Shown: in pieces, positions 52,164 to 61,518 of the stretch
How the letters are laid out: each line of letters opens with the position of its first letter
Position numbering within the stretch: the stretch's first letter is position 1
DNA from: Pseudomonadota bacterium
GTDB taxonomy: Bacteria; Pseudomonadota; Alphaproteobacteria; Rhodospirillales; Magnetospirillaceae
Assembly (NCBI GenBank): GCA_023426365.1
Contig: JAFAAW010000001.1
Span: forward strand, 14,078 to 78,077
Direction: 5' to 3'
Length of the DNA stretch: 64,000 nt
Notes under the pieces: model-generated
Databases searched by the model: none
What the model saw: only the letters and a program-made list of their open reading frames with translations
Told to the model about the DNA's origin: nothing
Position numbers and translations under genes: made by a program

Positions 52164-53282
52164 GTGCATTTCGACACCATGGGCGATTCGGTGACCAAGG
52201 ACATGATCGCCAGCCTGGGCAACGACGCCCTGGCCGCGCTGATCCTGGAACAGGCCAAGCGGGACCCGTCATTGCTGGAACGTCTGCGTCCGGCATTGCA
52301 GGCCCGCCACGGCAAGGACGGCCGCGATGGCGGACAACCCGCCATGATCGGCGACAGCCCGGCGCTCAGGCGCCTGCAAACCGCCATCGGCAAGATCGCG
52401 GTGACCGACGCCCCGGTGCTGATCACCGGCGAATCGGGAACCGGCAAGGAACTGGCGGCCGTGTCGATCCACCAGCGTTCGCTGCGCGCCAACGGCCCGT
52501 TCGTGCCCATCAACTGCGCCGCCCTGCCCAAGACGCTGATCGCCAGCGAGCTGTTCGGCCATGAAAAAGGGGCCTTTACCGGCGCCGACCAGCGCCGCAT
52601 CGGCCGGCTGCAGGCCGCCGACAAGGGCACCGTGTTCCTGGACGAGATCGGCGACCTGCCGCTGGATCTGCAGGCGCATCTGCTGCGCTTCCTGCAGGAA
52701 AGCACCATCGACCGCGTAGGCGGGGTTCAGCCCATCAAGGTGGATGTCCGGGTGATCGCCGCCACCAACGTGCCCTTGCGCAAGGCGGTGGCCGAGGGGC
52801 GCTTCCGCGAGGACCTGTATTTCCGCCTGAACGTGCTTACGCTGGAAATGCCGCCCTTGCGCGACCGCGCCGAAGATCTGGACGCCCTGGTGGCCTTCTT
52901 CATCGCGAAATTCCGCCGCGAGAACGGCAAGCAGGTGGAGGGCCTGACGCCCGAGGCGGCGCTGGCGCTGCGCCGCCATCCGTGGCCGGGCAACATCCGC
53001 GAACTGATCGCCACCATCCGCCGCGCGGTGGTCATGGCCGACGGCCCGCACATCACCCCCGACGACCTGGCGCTGGCGCCCGCCGAGGAGGGCGATCCGG
53101 GCGGCGGCTCGCTCGACACCGTGCGGCGCGAGGCCGAGGAAGCTGTCATCCGTCGCGCCCTGGCGGCGCACCGCCACAACATCACCCGCACGGCGGAACA
53201 TTTGGGGGTGTCGCGCGTCACCCTGTACCGCCTGCTGGAACGACACGGCATTCCGCCCCGCCCCGCCTCGCCCGGCCATTGA
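52164..53282 (+). CDS. Sigma-54-dependent transcriptional activator without sensor domain
   Basis: An enhancer-binding protein of 372 residues. A short N-terminal region (VTKDMIASLGNDALAALILE) is not a receiver, PAS or GAF domain. The AAA+ domain (about 60-290) has the Walker A GESGTGKE, the sigma-54 contact GAFTGAD and Walker B FLDEIGD. A C-terminal Fis-type HTH reads NITRTAEHLGVSRVTLYRLL. GTG 52164 is preceded by GGAG at 10 bases. The absence of a sensory domain suggests control by a partner protein or by its own level. It may drive flgE-type or the adjacent barrel gene. Confidence 0.9.
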   Translation: MHFDTMGDSVTKDMIASLGNDALAALILEQAKRDPSLLERLRPALQARHGKDGRDGGQPAMIGDSPALRRLQTAIGKIAVTDAPVLITGESGTGKELAAVSIHQRSLRANGPFVPINCAALPKTLIASELFGHEKGAFTGADQRRIGRLQAADKGTVFLDEIGDLPLDLQAHLLRFLQESTIDRVGGVQPIKVDVRVIAATNVPLRKAVAEGRFREDLYFRLNVLTLEMPPLRDRAEDLDALVAFFIAKFRRENGKQVEGLTPEAALALRRHPWPGNIRELIATIRRAVVMADGPHITPDDLALAPAEEGDPGGGSLDTVRREAEEAVIRRALAAHRHNITRTAEHLGVSRVTLYRLLERHGIPPRPASPGH

Positions 53283-53316
53283 TCCGGCCGGCAAGCCCGG
53301 TCATGATTGCGGCACG

Positions 53317-53976
53317 ATGACACCGCGCCCCATCCTGCCCGCACTGGCCGCCGCCCTTGCCTGTCTGGCCATGCCGGCCATGGCGGCCGACGTCTCGGAC
53401 CTGTTGCCGCCCGAGCGCGAGGCATGGCTGATCCGGGCCGAGACCATGCTGGACGCCAGCGCCCGCGCGGCCGAGGGCGCCGACCCGCTGCTGGCGCCCA
53501 TGCTGCTGTGCGAGGAACGGGGCTGCGAGCGCGCCGGCTGGCAAAGCCTGAACACGAACGAGGCCGGGCGCCTGCGCCACCTGTTCACCGAAGCCGGCAA
53601 CGCCGCCGACGAACGCCACCGCATCGGCAAGGCCATCGCCCTTCTGGAAACCGCCATGGGTGCGCGCAACGGCACCTGGCGCGACCACCCCGCCAACGAA
53701 CGCGAGAGCGAAACCGAGGCGGGACAGATGGATTGCATCGCCGAATCCATCAACACGCAAACCTATCTGGATCGCCTGTTCCTGGCCGGACTGGTCCGCC
53801 ACCACCAGCCGGGCGGCTTCATCCACCGCTATACGGTGGTGCTGCAACACGTGGCGGTGCAGATCGTCGAGACCGAAAGCCAGGACCGTTATGCGGTGGA
53901 TTCCTGGGTGGGCGCCAACGGCGACGAACCGGACATCCTTCCCTATGGCGACTGGCGCTGGGAATGGGGCGTCTGA
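53317..53976 (+). CDS. Periplasmic protein with possible Cys-His-Asp site
   Basis: A 219-residue exported protein (signal peptide LPALAAALACLAMPAMA) of no family that I recognise. The conserved-looking C-terminal half has MDCIAESINTQTYLDRLFLA, then HVAVQIVE, then YAVDSWVGANGDEPDILPYG. The order Cys, His, Asp is that of transglutaminase-like and papain-like enzymes, which is suggestive only. Another Cys pair (CEERGC) lies in the middle. It starts 35 bp after the activator in the same direction, so may be co-transcribed. The ribosome site is weak. Confidence 0.7.
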   Translation: MTPRPILPALAAALACLAMPAMAADVSDLLPPEREAWLIRAETMLDASARAAEGADPLLAPMLLCEERGCERAGWQSLNTNEAGRLRHLFTEAGNAADERHRIGKAIALLETAMGARNGTWRDHPANERESETEAGQMDCIAESINTQTYLDRLFLAGLVRHHQPGGFIHRYTVVLQHVAVQIVETESQDRYAVDSWVGANGDEPDILPYGDWRWEWGV

Positions 53977-54082
53977 CGCGCCCGAGGCCAAGCCGCCTTT
54001 TCTGACCTGCCATGGCCTTGGCCACGCCCCAAAGGCGTGAGCGGCTGGCGCAGGGTCGCCTGTGACCCAGGCCGGTCGCCGC

Positions 54083-54118
54083 ACAAAGAAAATGACCCCG
54101 CCGTTTCCGGCGGGGTCA
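54083..54118 (-). terminator. Rho-independent terminator of the nap operon
   Basis: On the minus strand TGACCCCGCCG, 4-base loop, CGGCGGGGTCA, then TTTTCTTT. It lies 21 bp past the napC stop. Confidence 0.9.
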
Positions 54119-54139
54119 GGTGTGCGTTCCGAGGGGGAC

Positions 54140-54796
54140 CTATTGCTTCTTGTGGACCGCGTTCCAGGTTTCGTTCAATTCGCGTTCGGCATCGAACGCA
54201 CCCTGGGGCAGCTTGTGGGCGACGCCCTTGTGGCAGTCGATACAGGTCTTGCCTTCATCGATCGCCTCGTCATGCCGGATCTGCGCCCGCTTCTGCTGCC
54301 GCGACAGGTCGAAGGCGGAGAAGCTGTGGCAGTTGCGGCACTCGCGGGAGTCGGTTTCCTTCATGCGCGTCCATTCGTTCTTGGCCAGTTGCAGACGCTT
54401 GGCCTCGAACTTCTCACGCGTGTCGATGGTGCCCAGAACCTTGTGCAGCACCTCGTTGGACGCTTGGATCTTGCGCTTGATCTTGTAGAACCACGGACGC
54501 GGCACGTGGCAGTCCGGGCAGGTGGCGCGCACGCCAGAACGGTTCTGATCGTGGATGGTGCCGCGATACTCGCGATAGACGTTCTGCTCCATCTCGTGGC
54601 AGCTGATGCAGAACGCCTCGGTGTTGGTCAGCTCCATGGCGGTGTTGAAGCCGCCCCAGAAGATGACGCCGGCGCCGAAGCCCACCACCAGCAGCGCCCC
54701 CAGCGACCACCGGCCCGACGGCTTGCTCAGGGCGGCCCACACCCTGCGCAGGAAACCCTGCCGGGGCGCGCCCGCCGCTTCGTTGTCGATGTTCAT
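54140..54796 (-). CDS. napC: Tetraheme quinol dehydrogenase NapC
   Basis: Membrane-anchored cytochrome c that takes electrons from quinol and passes them to NapB/NapA. The 218-residue protein has one N-terminal membrane helix (about 32-50) and four CXXCH haem sites (CISCH, CPDCH, CRNCH, CIDCH) of the NapC/NirT family. The start at 54796 has AAAGGA upstream. It is the last gene of napFDAGHBC; napB ends 22 bp upstream. Confidence 0.96.
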   Translation of the reverse strand: MNIDNEAAGAPRQGFLRRVWAALSKPSGRWSLGALLVVGFGAGVIFWGGFNTAMELTNTEAFCISCHEMEQNVYREYRGTIHDQNRSGVRATCPDCHVPRPWFYKIKRKIQASNEVLHKVLGTIDTREKFEAKRLQLAKNEWTRMKETDSRECRNCHSFSAFDLSRQQKRAQIRHDEAIDEGKTCIDCHKGVAHKLPQGAFDAERELNETWNAVHKKQ

Positions 54797-54818
54797 GACC
54801 CAGGTCCTTTCAGCGGCG

Positions 54819-55265
54819 TCAGCGGTTGATGGCGGCCGGCCGGAACTTGTTTTCCACCAGCGGCTTGGCATCAACCTGCGGCACGTGGCACTGGGTGCAG
54901 ACGTAGCGGTTGCCGTTCACCGTGTCCTGGCGCACGCCGTTGCGGTCGATGTAGTGCAGGTCCGAAATCTTGGGCGCCTTTTCCTGGTCGGAATACGGCC
55001 ATTCATGGCAGCGCAGGCACTGATTGACCTTCAGGTCGATCTCGTATTTCTCCACGGTGTGCGGCACCAGCGGGGGCTGCTGACGATAGGCACGCTCCAG
55101 CTTGACGCCGTCCTGAACCTTGTAGACCTCGGGCGCCTTATCCGGGGTGTTGACCGGCGCGCCGCGCAGGTCCTTGAAATCCTCGGCGGCGTGGACCGCA
55201 CTCCCCATGCCGAGACCGAGGGCCAGGCCCAGGGCGACGGCGATAGCCATGATCTTGGTCTTCAC
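54819..55265 (-). CDS. napB: Periplasmic nitrate reductase diheme subunit NapB
   Basis: Small electron-transfer subunit that docks on NapA. The 148-residue precursor has a signal peptide ([20 protein letters not shown]) and two haem sites, CLRCH and CTQCH, with the family stretch [22 protein letters not shown] 55265 (VKTKIM) is chosen because AAGGGGA lies 9 bases upstream; a GTG three codons earlier would be too close to it. It starts 5 bp after the napH stop. Confidence 0.95.
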   Translation of the reverse strand: MKTKIMAIAVALGLALGLGMGSAVHAAEDFKDLRGAPVNTPDKAPEVYKVQDGVKLERAYRQQPPLVPHTVEKYEIDLKVNQCLRCHEWPYSDQEKAPKISDLHYIDRNGVRQDTVNGNRYVCTQCHVPQVDAKPLVENKFRPAAINR

Positions 55266-55270
55266 AGCAC

Positions 55271-56164
55271 TCACTCCCCTTGCAGAACGTCATCGGTGGC
55301 GGCCGGGACCCGGTTGTTGAAACGGGTGCCGAACCGGAAGACTTGCTTGGAGCACACATCGATGCAGCGGCCGCAATTGGTGCAGTCGCCCGATACGATG
55401 ACCGGCCCCACGCCCTTGTCCGCGCCGCGCAACGCAGGTGCGATGACCTGGCGTTCGGGGCAGACGGCAAAACATTCCATGCAATTGTCGCAGGCCGCGC
55501 GGCGGTCGGCGCGCACCCGCACCAGAGCGCCCCGGCCAAGCTGGCCATAGAAGGCGCCCACCGGGCAGACATGCCCGCACCAGCCGTGCGCGGCGAGGCC
55601 CAGGTCGAACAGCAGCACCGCCGCCGCCGCGACCACGGCCGCGCCACCGCCCACGATGGCGCCGGTGACCAGGCCGCGATGCAGCATGGTGACCGGATTG
55701 ACGAATTCCCACACGATGGTGCCGGTGACGGCCGAGCCGACCATCACGCCCGCCAGCAGCCACAGCCGCAGCCGGCGGTCCAGCGCCATGGTTTCCCTGA
55801 TGCCCAGCCGCGCGCGCACCCAGGCGGCGAAATCGGCCACCGGGTTGATCGGGCACGCCCACGAACAGAAGGTGCGCCCGCCCACCAGCCAATAGGCCAC
55901 CAGCACGATGGCGGCGCCGACCAGGGCCGAGGTTTCCAGCATGTGGCCGGCCAGCAGGCTTTGCAGGGCGATCATGGGATCGGTCAGCGGCAGCACGTCC
56001 AAGGTCAGGCTGGAGGCCAGCGTGCCCTTGGCGATCCACACCCCGGCCAGCGGCCCGGTCAGGAACAGCGCCAGGAAGCAGGCTTGGGCGACGCGGCGCG
56101 CCACCAGCCATTTGTTCGCGGACAGCCAGCCCTGCCGGGCGGCCTTGGCGGCGCCGGGGGTCAT
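55271..56164 (-). CDS. napH: Quinol dehydrogenase membrane component NapH
   Basis: Inner-membrane ferredoxin-type protein that works with NapG as a second quinol route to Nap. The 297-residue protein has four to five membrane helices, the conserved CSWACPINP and CGHVCPVGAFYG loops, and two 4Fe-4S motifs at the C-terminus (CDNCMECFAVCP and CTNCGRCIDVC). Its ATG overlaps the napG stop (ATGA). Confidence 0.95.
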   Translation of the reverse strand: MTPGAAKAARQGWLSANKWLVARRVAQACFLALFLTGPLAGVWIAKGTLASSLTLDVLPLTDPMIALQSLLAGHMLETSALVGAAIVLVAYWLVGGRTFCSWACPINPVADFAAWVRARLGIRETMALDRRLRLWLLAGVMVGSAVTGTIVWEFVNPVTMLHRGLVTGAIVGGGAAVVAAAAVLLFDLGLAAHGWCGHVCPVGAFYGQLGRGALVRVRADRRAACDNCMECFAVCPERQVIAPALRGADKGVGPVIVSGDCTNCGRCIDVCSKQVFRFGTRFNNRVPAATDDVLQGE

Positions 56165-56952
56165 GGCTTGAACTCCTTGAAACCGCCGCCCGGCGTGCGC
56201 TGGGGAGCGGGCAGACCGTCCTCCATGCCGCGGATCGGCAGTTGCAGGTTGTCGTCGATCAGCGCGCGGCCGGCCTTTTCCTTTTCCTTCCATCCCAGCC
56301 GGTAATGCTGGCCCAGTTCGCCCACGGCCTGGGCATGGGGCAGCACCTTGATGGCGGCCTCCTCCAGCACGCAGGCCTTCTCGCACTTGCCGCAGCCGGT
56401 GCATTTGTCGGTGTGGACGACCGGCAGCAGGATGGCATGCTTGCCGGTGCGTTCGTTGTGCTGGGTTTCCAGGGTGATGGCCTGGTCCGACAGCGGACAG
56501 ACGCGATAGCAGACGTCGCAGCGCAGGCCCAGATAGTTCAGGCAGGTTTCATGGCCCACCAGCACGGCCACGCCCATCTTGGCCAGCTTGATGTCGGTCA
56601 GCGACTTGTCCAGCGCGCCGGTCGGACAGGCGACCACGCAGGGGATGTGCTCGCACATCTCGCAGGGCACGTCGCGGCCGCGGAAGAACGGCGTGCCCAG
56701 GGCCGGGCCGTCGCCCGGCTCGGCCAGCCTGAGGGTGTCGTAGGGACAATCGCGCACGCACAGGCCGCAGCGCACGCAGGCAGAAAGAAAATCATCCTCG
56801 TCGATGGCGCCGGGCGGACGCAAGGCCACCGCCCGCGCGCGGCGATGCGCGGGCAGGCTCAGCAACAGGGCCAGCACCCCAGCCCCGCAGGCGGCGCGCA
56901 GGCCCCCTGTCAGCAGGGTGCGCCGGTCCATGTTTGCTTTCTTTTCGGCCAT
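56161..56952 (-). CDS. napG: Ferredoxin-type protein NapG
   Basis: Periplasmic iron-sulfur electron carrier exported by Tat. The 263-residue precursor has a twin-Arg signal (MDRRTLLTGGLRAACGAG) after a short leader, then four cluster-binding groups (CVRCGLCVRDCP, CEMCEHIPCVVACP, CDVCYRVCP, CTGCGKCEKAC). ATG 56952 has GGGGG upstream; ATG 56931 would also keep the signal. It begins 49 bp after napA. Confidence 0.95.
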   Translation of the reverse strand: MAEKKANMDRRTLLTGGLRAACGAGVLALLLSLPAHRRARAVALRPPGAIDEDDFLSACVRCGLCVRDCPYDTLRLAEPGDGPALGTPFFRGRDVPCEMCEHIPCVVACPTGALDKSLTDIKLAKMGVAVLVGHETCLNYLGLRCDVCYRVCPLSDQAITLETQHNERTGKHAILLPVVHTDKCTGCGKCEKACVLEEAAIKVLPHAQAVGELGQHYRLGWKEKEKAGRALIDDNLQLPIRGMEDGLPAPQRTPGGGFKEFKP

Positions 56953-57001
56953 GAGAGCCCCCGGGAATGGGCCGCCGCCGGGTGGGCGGCGGCCCGGTCC
57001 G

Positions 57002-59506
57002 TTACGCCTTTTCCACCTTGACCGCGCACTTCTTGAAGTCGGTCTCTTTCGAGATCGGACAGGTGGCGTCCAGGGTGAGCTTGTTGACCAGGATCGACTC
57101 GTCGAAGAACGGCACGAACACCAGACCCTCCGGCGGCCGGTTGCGGCCACGGGTGTCCACGCGGGTCTGGATCTCACCGCGCCGGCTCTTGACCTTGATG
57201 ATGTCGCCGTTACGCAGGCCGCGCTTCTTGGCATCGTTGGGATGCATGTAGCAGACGGCGCTGGGCACGGCCTTGTGCAGTTCCGGCACGCGACGGGTCA
57301 TGGACCCCGAGTGCCAGTGTTCCAGCACGCGGCCGGTGCACAGCCACAGGTCGTATTCGGCGTCCGGCTTCTCCGGCGGGTCCTGGTACGGCAGGGCGAT
57401 GATCCACGCCTTGCCGTCGGGCTTGCCGTAGAACTTCACGCCCTCGCCCGCCTTGACGTAGGGGTCGAAGCCCTCGCGGTAGCGCCACAGGGTTTCCTTG
57501 CCGTCCACCACCGGCCAGCGCAGGCCGCGGGCCTTGTGGTACATGTCGAAATCGGCCAGATCGTGGCCATGGCCGCGGCCGAAGGCGGCGTATTCCTCGA
57601 ACAGGCCCTTCTGGACGTAGAAGCCGAAGGCCTTGCTCTCGTCGTTCTCGAAGCCCTGGGCGACCTCGGAAACCGGGAACTTGTCCACCTGGCCGTTCTT
57701 GAACAGCACCTCGAAGACGGTCTTGCCCTTGTACTGCGGCGCCTTGTCCAGCAGCTCGGCCGGCCAGACCTCCTCGATCTTGAAGCGCTTGGAGAATTCC
57801 ATGAGCTGCCACAGGTCCGAGCGCGCCTCGCCCGGGGCCTTGACCTGCTGGCGCCAGAACTGGGTGCGGCGCTCGGCGTTGCCGTAGGCGCCTTCCTTTT
57901 CCATCCACATGGCGGTGGGCAGGATCAGGTCGGCCGACAGCGCGGTCACGGTGGGATAGGGATCGGAGACCACCACGAAGGCTTCCGGGTTGCGATAGCC
58001 CGGATAGCTTTCCTCGTTCATGTTGGGGGCGGTCTGCATGTTGTTGGTGCACATCACCCAATAGGCGTTCAGCTTGCCGTCCTTCAGCATGCGGTGCTGC
58101 AGCACGGCGTGATAGCCGATCTTGGGATTGATGGTGCCCGCCGGCACCTTCCAGATGCCTTCGGTGATCTGGCGGTGCTTTTCGTTGACCACCACCATGT
58201 CGGCCGGCAGGCGATGGGCGAAGGTGCCCACCTCGCGCGCGGTGCCGCAGGCCGAGGGCTGGCCGGTCAGCGAGAACGGGCCACAGCCGGGCTTGGAGAT
58301 TTTGCCGACCAGCAGGTGCACGTTGTAGATCATGTTATTGACCCACGTGCCGCGCGTGTGCTGGTTGAAGCCCATGGTCCAGAACGAGACGATGTTGACC
58401 TTGGGGTCGGCGTACAGCTTGGCCAGCGCGATCAGCTTGTCCTCGGGCACGCCCGACAGCTTGGCCACCTTTTCCACGGTGTACTCGGCGACATAGGCCT
58501 TGAACTCGTCGAAGGTGTAGTTCTCGACCTTGTTGGGGTCGCCCTTGCCCTCGCCATAGCCGTTGTTGCCGGCATCCTTTTCCAGCGGGTGGTTCGGACG
58601 CAGGCCAAAGCCGATGTCGGTGACGCCCTTCTTGAAGTTCACCGCCTTGCTGATGAACTCCTTGTCGTAGGCGTTGTTCTGGATGATGTAGTTGCAGATG
58701 AAGTTCAGGATGGCCAGGTCGGTGTTCGGCACGAACACCATGGGGACGTCGGCCAGGTCGAACGACTTGTGCTCGTAGGTGGACAGCACGGCCACCTTGG
58801 CGCCTTCGTGGGTCAGGCGCCGGTCGGTGATGCGCGACCATAGGATCGGGTGCATCTCCGCCATGTTGCTGCCCCACAGCGCGAAGGCGTCGGCCTGCTC
58901 GATGTCGTCATAGCAGCCCATCGGCTCGTCCATGCCGAACGTGCGCATGAAGCCGGTCACCGCCGAGGCCATGCAGTGGCGGGCGTTGGGGTCCAGGTTG
59001 TTGGAGCGGAAGCCGGCCTTGTACAGCTTGGAGGCGGCATAGCCCTCCCAGATGGTCCACTGGCCCGAGCCGAACATGCCGATGCGGGTGACGCCGTCGG
59101 GCTTCTTGAGCTGCTCCTTCCACTTCTCGGCCATGATGTCGAAGGCCTGGTCCCACGAGATCGGCGTGAATTCGCCGTTCTTGTCGAACTTGCCGTTCTT
59201 CATGCGCAGCAGCGGCTTGGTCAGGCGGTCCTGGCCGTACATGATCTTGGACAGGAAATAGCCCTTGATGCAGTTCAGGCCGCGGTTGACCGGCGCATCC
59301 GGGTCACCCTGGGTCGCCACCACGCGGCCGTCCTGCACGCCCACCAGAACACCGCAGCCGGTGCCGCAGAAACGGCACACGCCCTTGTCCCAGCGGATGT
59401 TGTTGGGCTTGACGGTCTGCGCCACCGCCGGCACAGCCATGCCGGCCGCCGCCGCAGTGGCGGCGACGGCCTGGGACTTGATGAAGTCGCGCCTGGTGAG
59501 GCTCAT
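57002..59506 (-). CDS. napA: Periplasmic nitrate reductase catalytic subunit NapA
   Basis: Reduces nitrate to nitrite in the periplasm with a bis-MGD molybdenum centre and one 4Fe-4S cluster. The 834-residue precursor has a Tat signal ([18 protein letters not shown]), cluster ligands in CRFCGTGC (Cys44, 47, 51) and Cys79 (LNCIKGY), and the Mo-ligand Cys in ARHCMASAV. Length is standard for NapA. Its ATG overlaps the napD stop. In Magnetospirillum gryphiswaldense Nap has been linked to nitrate respiration and to magnetite formation (family knowledge, not visible here). Confidence 0.98.
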   Translation of the reverse strand: MSLTRRDFIKSQAVAATAAAAGMAVPAVAQTVKPNNIRWDKGVCRFCGTGCGVLVGVQDGRVVATQGDPDAPVNRGLNCIKGYFLSKIMYGQDRLTKPLLRMKNGKFDKNGEFTPISWDQAFDIMAEKWKEQLKKPDGVTRIGMFGSGQWTIWEGYAASKLYKAGFRSNNLDPNARHCMASAVTGFMRTFGMDEPMGCYDDIEQADAFALWGSNMAEMHPILWSRITDRRLTHEGAKVAVLSTYEHKSFDLADVPMVFVPNTDLAILNFICNYIIQNNAYDKEFISKAVNFKKGVTDIGFGLRPNHPLEKDAGNNGYGEGKGDPNKVENYTFDEFKAYVAEYTVEKVAKLSGVPEDKLIALAKLYADPKVNIVSFWTMGFNQHTRGTWVNNMIYNVHLLVGKISKPGCGPFSLTGQPSACGTAREVGTFAHRLPADMVVVNEKHRQITEGIWKVPAGTINPKIGYHAVLQHRMLKDGKLNAYWVMCTNNMQTAPNMNEESYPGYRNPEAFVVVSDPYPTVTALSADLILPTAMWMEKEGAYGNAERRTQFWRQQVKAPGEARSDLWQLMEFSKRFKIEEVWPAELLDKAPQYKGKTVFEVLFKNGQVDKFPVSEVAQGFENDESKAFGFYVQKGLFEEYAAFGRGHGHDLADFDMYHKARGLRWPVVDGKETLWRYREGFDPYVKAGEGVKFYGKPDGKAWIIALPYQDPPEKPDAEYDLWLCTGRVLEHWHSGSMTRRVPELHKAVPSAVCYMHPNDAKKRGLRNGDIIKVKSRRGEIQTRVDTRGRNRPPEGLVFVPFFDESILVNKLTLDATCPISKETDFKKCAVKVEKA

Positions 59507-59811
59507 GGAACAATCTCCCCTTCAAGCTCGGAATCGAAATGGTGGTAGACCAGGGCGACCGAGAGCACGCCCGAGATCCGGTTGAACTGATCAATGGTGG
59601 CGCCCGCCCAGGTGCCGCCGGCATCCTCGACGGTGACGACCAGCTTGCCCTCGTCGCCAATCATGTGGACTTCGACGCCGGGCAGGTCCTCGAGCGCGCG
59701 GGCAACGTCGTGCCGCAGGTCCGGCCGGGCGTGCACCAGCACGCCGCAAACGTTCTCGACGGCGGGATGCGGGCGCTCGCGCTCGGTCCTGACAAAGCTG
59801 TTCACGCGCAT
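59503..59811 (-). CDS. napD: NapA maturation chaperone NapD
   Basis: Cytoplasmic chaperone that binds the NapA Tat signal before export. The 102-residue protein contains [37 protein letters not shown] and [15 protein letters not shown], typical of NapD. The ATG at 59811 lies inside the end of napF (10-bp overlap); the stop overlaps napA by ATGA, so translation is coupled. Confidence 0.95.
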   Translation of the reverse strand: MRVNSFVRTERERPHPAVENVCGVLVHARPDLRHDVARALEDLPGVEVHMIGDEGKLVVTVEDAGGTWAGATIDQFNRISGVLSVALVYHHFDSELEGEIVP

Positions 59812-60131
59812 GCCTGTTCCTCCGATGGCGACGCGGCCGGTACCAGCGACAATGCGCCGACCGGGCAGACGGAAAGACAATCGCCGCAGCCCGTGCAGGC
59901 AGCGGCATCGATCAGAGGCAGGGCGCGCCCGCCCAACAGCGGCCGCAGACGCAGGGCGCGCGGTTCGCACGGGTCGGCACAGGTGCCGCAGGTCACCCCG
60001 CGCGCGGCCAGACAGCCGCCATCGACCACCGCCACCATGGCGGTGGCGGCGACCGGAACGGCATCCGCGGAAGCGGTGGAACTGCGGCGAGAGCCGGTAA
60101 GGAAGGCGCGGCGGGAGAGAGACCCCGACAT
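59802..60131 (-). CDS. napF: Short ferredoxin-type protein NapF
   Basis: A 4Fe-4S protein thought to help mature or feed NapA. At 109 residues it is shorter than the usual 150-170. It keeps a basic/RR N-terminus (SLSRRAFLTGSRR), a middle Cys group (CLAARGVTCGTCADPC) and a full C-terminal cluster motif (CTGCGDCLSVCP), but lacks the first ferredoxin motif. AAGAGG precedes the ATG. First gene of the operon, 84 bp after an FNR box. Confidence 0.88.
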   Translation of the reverse strand: MSGSLSRRAFLTGSRRSSTASADAVPVAATAMVAVVDGGCLAARGVTCGTCADPCEPRALRLRPLLGGRALPLIDAAACTGCGDCLSVCPVGALSLVPAASPSEEQACA

Positions 60132-60214
60132 GGTTCTGCCTCTTGGGGACAGTCCCCCCGACCATCGGGGGAACCGCTTGCCCCAAAGACTGCTCCCCTT
60201 CCGCCCAGGCTCAC

Positions 60215-60228
60215 TTGATTTTGGTCAA
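60215..60228. promoter_or_regulatory. FNR/ANR-type box upstream of napF
   Basis: TTGAT-TTTG-GTCAA, one mismatch from TTGATNNNNATCAA. Centre about 90 bp before the napF ATG. It indicates anaerobic control of the nap operon by an FNR-type regulator. Confidence 0.75.
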
Positions 60229-60254
60229 CAAGACCACAGAAAGCAAAGGGTTAA

Positions 60255-60292
60255 TCCGACCATGTCAGTCGGATATGACATTTCGGATATAA
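60255..60292. promoter_or_regulatory. Inverted and direct repeats upstream of nap
   Basis: TCCGAC (60255-60260) and GTCGGA (60268-60273) form an inverted repeat with a 7-base centre. CGGATAT occurs twice (60270-60276 and again about 60285-60292). They lie upstream of the FNR box in the 167-bp gap and may be sites for a second, nitrate- or two-component-type regulator. Confidence 0.4.
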
Positions 60293-60298
60293 GCAGGG

Positions 60299-61474
60299 TC
60301 AGGCCGTGCAGGTCGTGCCCAAGCCCCAGAACGGCAGCGGGGCCACCGCCTGGCGCGCGCGGGCGATCACCTTGAAGTCGCCGTCCTCGCTTGCCACGGC
60401 CACCTTGGGCCACAGGCGGGGGTGCAGGCTGTCCTCGTCCAGCCTGACCCGGCCCTGAGGCATCAGCGTCTCGCCCCCGCGTGCCGCCTCGCGCACCAGC
60501 ACCGGATGCAGGTCCAGGCCCTCAAGGCGGGACACGGCTGCCGCGAACACCAGCACCTGCCCCCACAGCGCCTCGGCCAGGGCGGTGGGACGCACGCCGC
60601 CCAGGCGGGGGCGCAGTGCCGCCAGGAAGCGGTCGTTGCCCAGCGACCGCCAGCCGGCGAAATAGGGCTGGCACGACACGTGGCCGGCGGCCAGCGCCGG
60701 TCCGGCCTGGGCCACCTCCAGCTCGGTCATGGCCGGGCACAGCATGGGAATGTTGAGCGGGTCCAGCCGCGCCGCCGCATAGGCACGCAGGTATTCGGCC
60801 AGCGCGGCGCCCTCCAGGGTACAGACGATCACGTCCACCCGCTCGCGCCGCGCCCGGCCCAGCCAGGCCAGCCGGTTCTGCGCGTCGCCCTCGCCCACCA
60901 GCTCGGCATCCATGCGGCCGACCGCCCACCGGGCCACCCGCGCCAGCCCGGCCGCACGGGCGCCGTCGCCCCCCACCACCAGGAAGCGCCGCCCCACCTC
61001 GGCCGCCAGGAACGGCAGGGCCTGGCTGAGGCTTTGGTAGGGCGTGGGACCGAAATGAATGATCCCGGCCGAGCATTCGCCGCCTTCGTAGCCCTGCGGA
61101 TCCCACAGCACGCCGTCCACGCTGTCCAGCCACGCCCCCAGGCCGGGCCGCAGGTCGTCGGGACAGCAGCCGAACACCGCCGCCGGGCGGCCGTCGCCGG
61201 TGGCGAACTGGCGCACCAGCATTTCGAAGCGGCCGGGATCGGAACGGGTGTCTTCCACCTGCACCGCCACCGTGGCGTGGCCGCCCAGGCCCGCACGGTT
61301 GGCCGCATCCACCGCCGCCAGCGCGGTCCCGTGCAGCATGCGCCCCAAGACCGCCTGGGGGCCGGTCAGGGGCAGCGGCAGCACGATGCGTGCGATGCGG
61401 CGGGAACGGGCCGGCGCCGCGGCCATGACGGCCAGGGCGGCGGCGGTGCCCGACAGGAAGGTGCGGCGGTCCAT
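60299..61474 (-). CDS. AmiC/UrtA-like periplasmic-binding protein
   Basis: A 391-residue ligand-binding protein of the leucine/amide/urea type (Peripla_BP_6). A Tat-like signal (MDRRTFLSGTAAALAVMAAA) suggests export. Typical stretches are MLHGTALAAVDAANRAG, VLWDPQGYEGGECSAGIIHF and the hinge region PMLCPAMTELEVAQAG. UrtA/AmiC share the LYDPxxYEGxE-type binding stretch. No ABC permease or ATPase genes are adjacent. It lies 167 bp upstream of napF and 44 bp from the EAL protein gene in the same direction, so it may be a sensor component rather than a transporter part. Confidence 0.85.
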   Translation of the reverse strand: MDRRTFLSGTAAALAVMAAAPARSRRIARIVLPLPLTGPQAVLGRMLHGTALAAVDAANRAGLGGHATVAVQVEDTRSDPGRFEMLVRQFATGDGRPAAVFGCCPDDLRPGLGAWLDSVDGVLWDPQGYEGGECSAGIIHFGPTPYQSLSQALPFLAAEVGRRFLVVGGDGARAAGLARVARWAVGRMDAELVGEGDAQNRLAWLGRARRERVDVIVCTLEGAALAEYLRAYAAARLDPLNIPMLCPAMTELEVAQAGPALAAGHVSCQPYFAGWRSLGNDRFLAALRPRLGGVRPTALAEALWGQVLVFAAAVSRLEGLDLHPVLVREAARGGETLMPQGRVRLDEDSLHPRLWPKVAVASEDGDFKVIARARQAVAPLPFWGLGTTCTA

Positions 61475-61518
61475 GCCGCCAACCGTAGCCGCGGCCGGGG
61501 GGCAGGGTTCAATCGGGC

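Noticed and set aside
56804..58843. A 679-codon open frame on the plus strand
   Set aside because: Antisense to napG and napA; both of those are certain genes.
54140..60131. Magnetosome-related genes beside nap
   Set aside because: Nap is linked to magnetite formation in magnetospirilla, but no mam or mms gene is present in the window.
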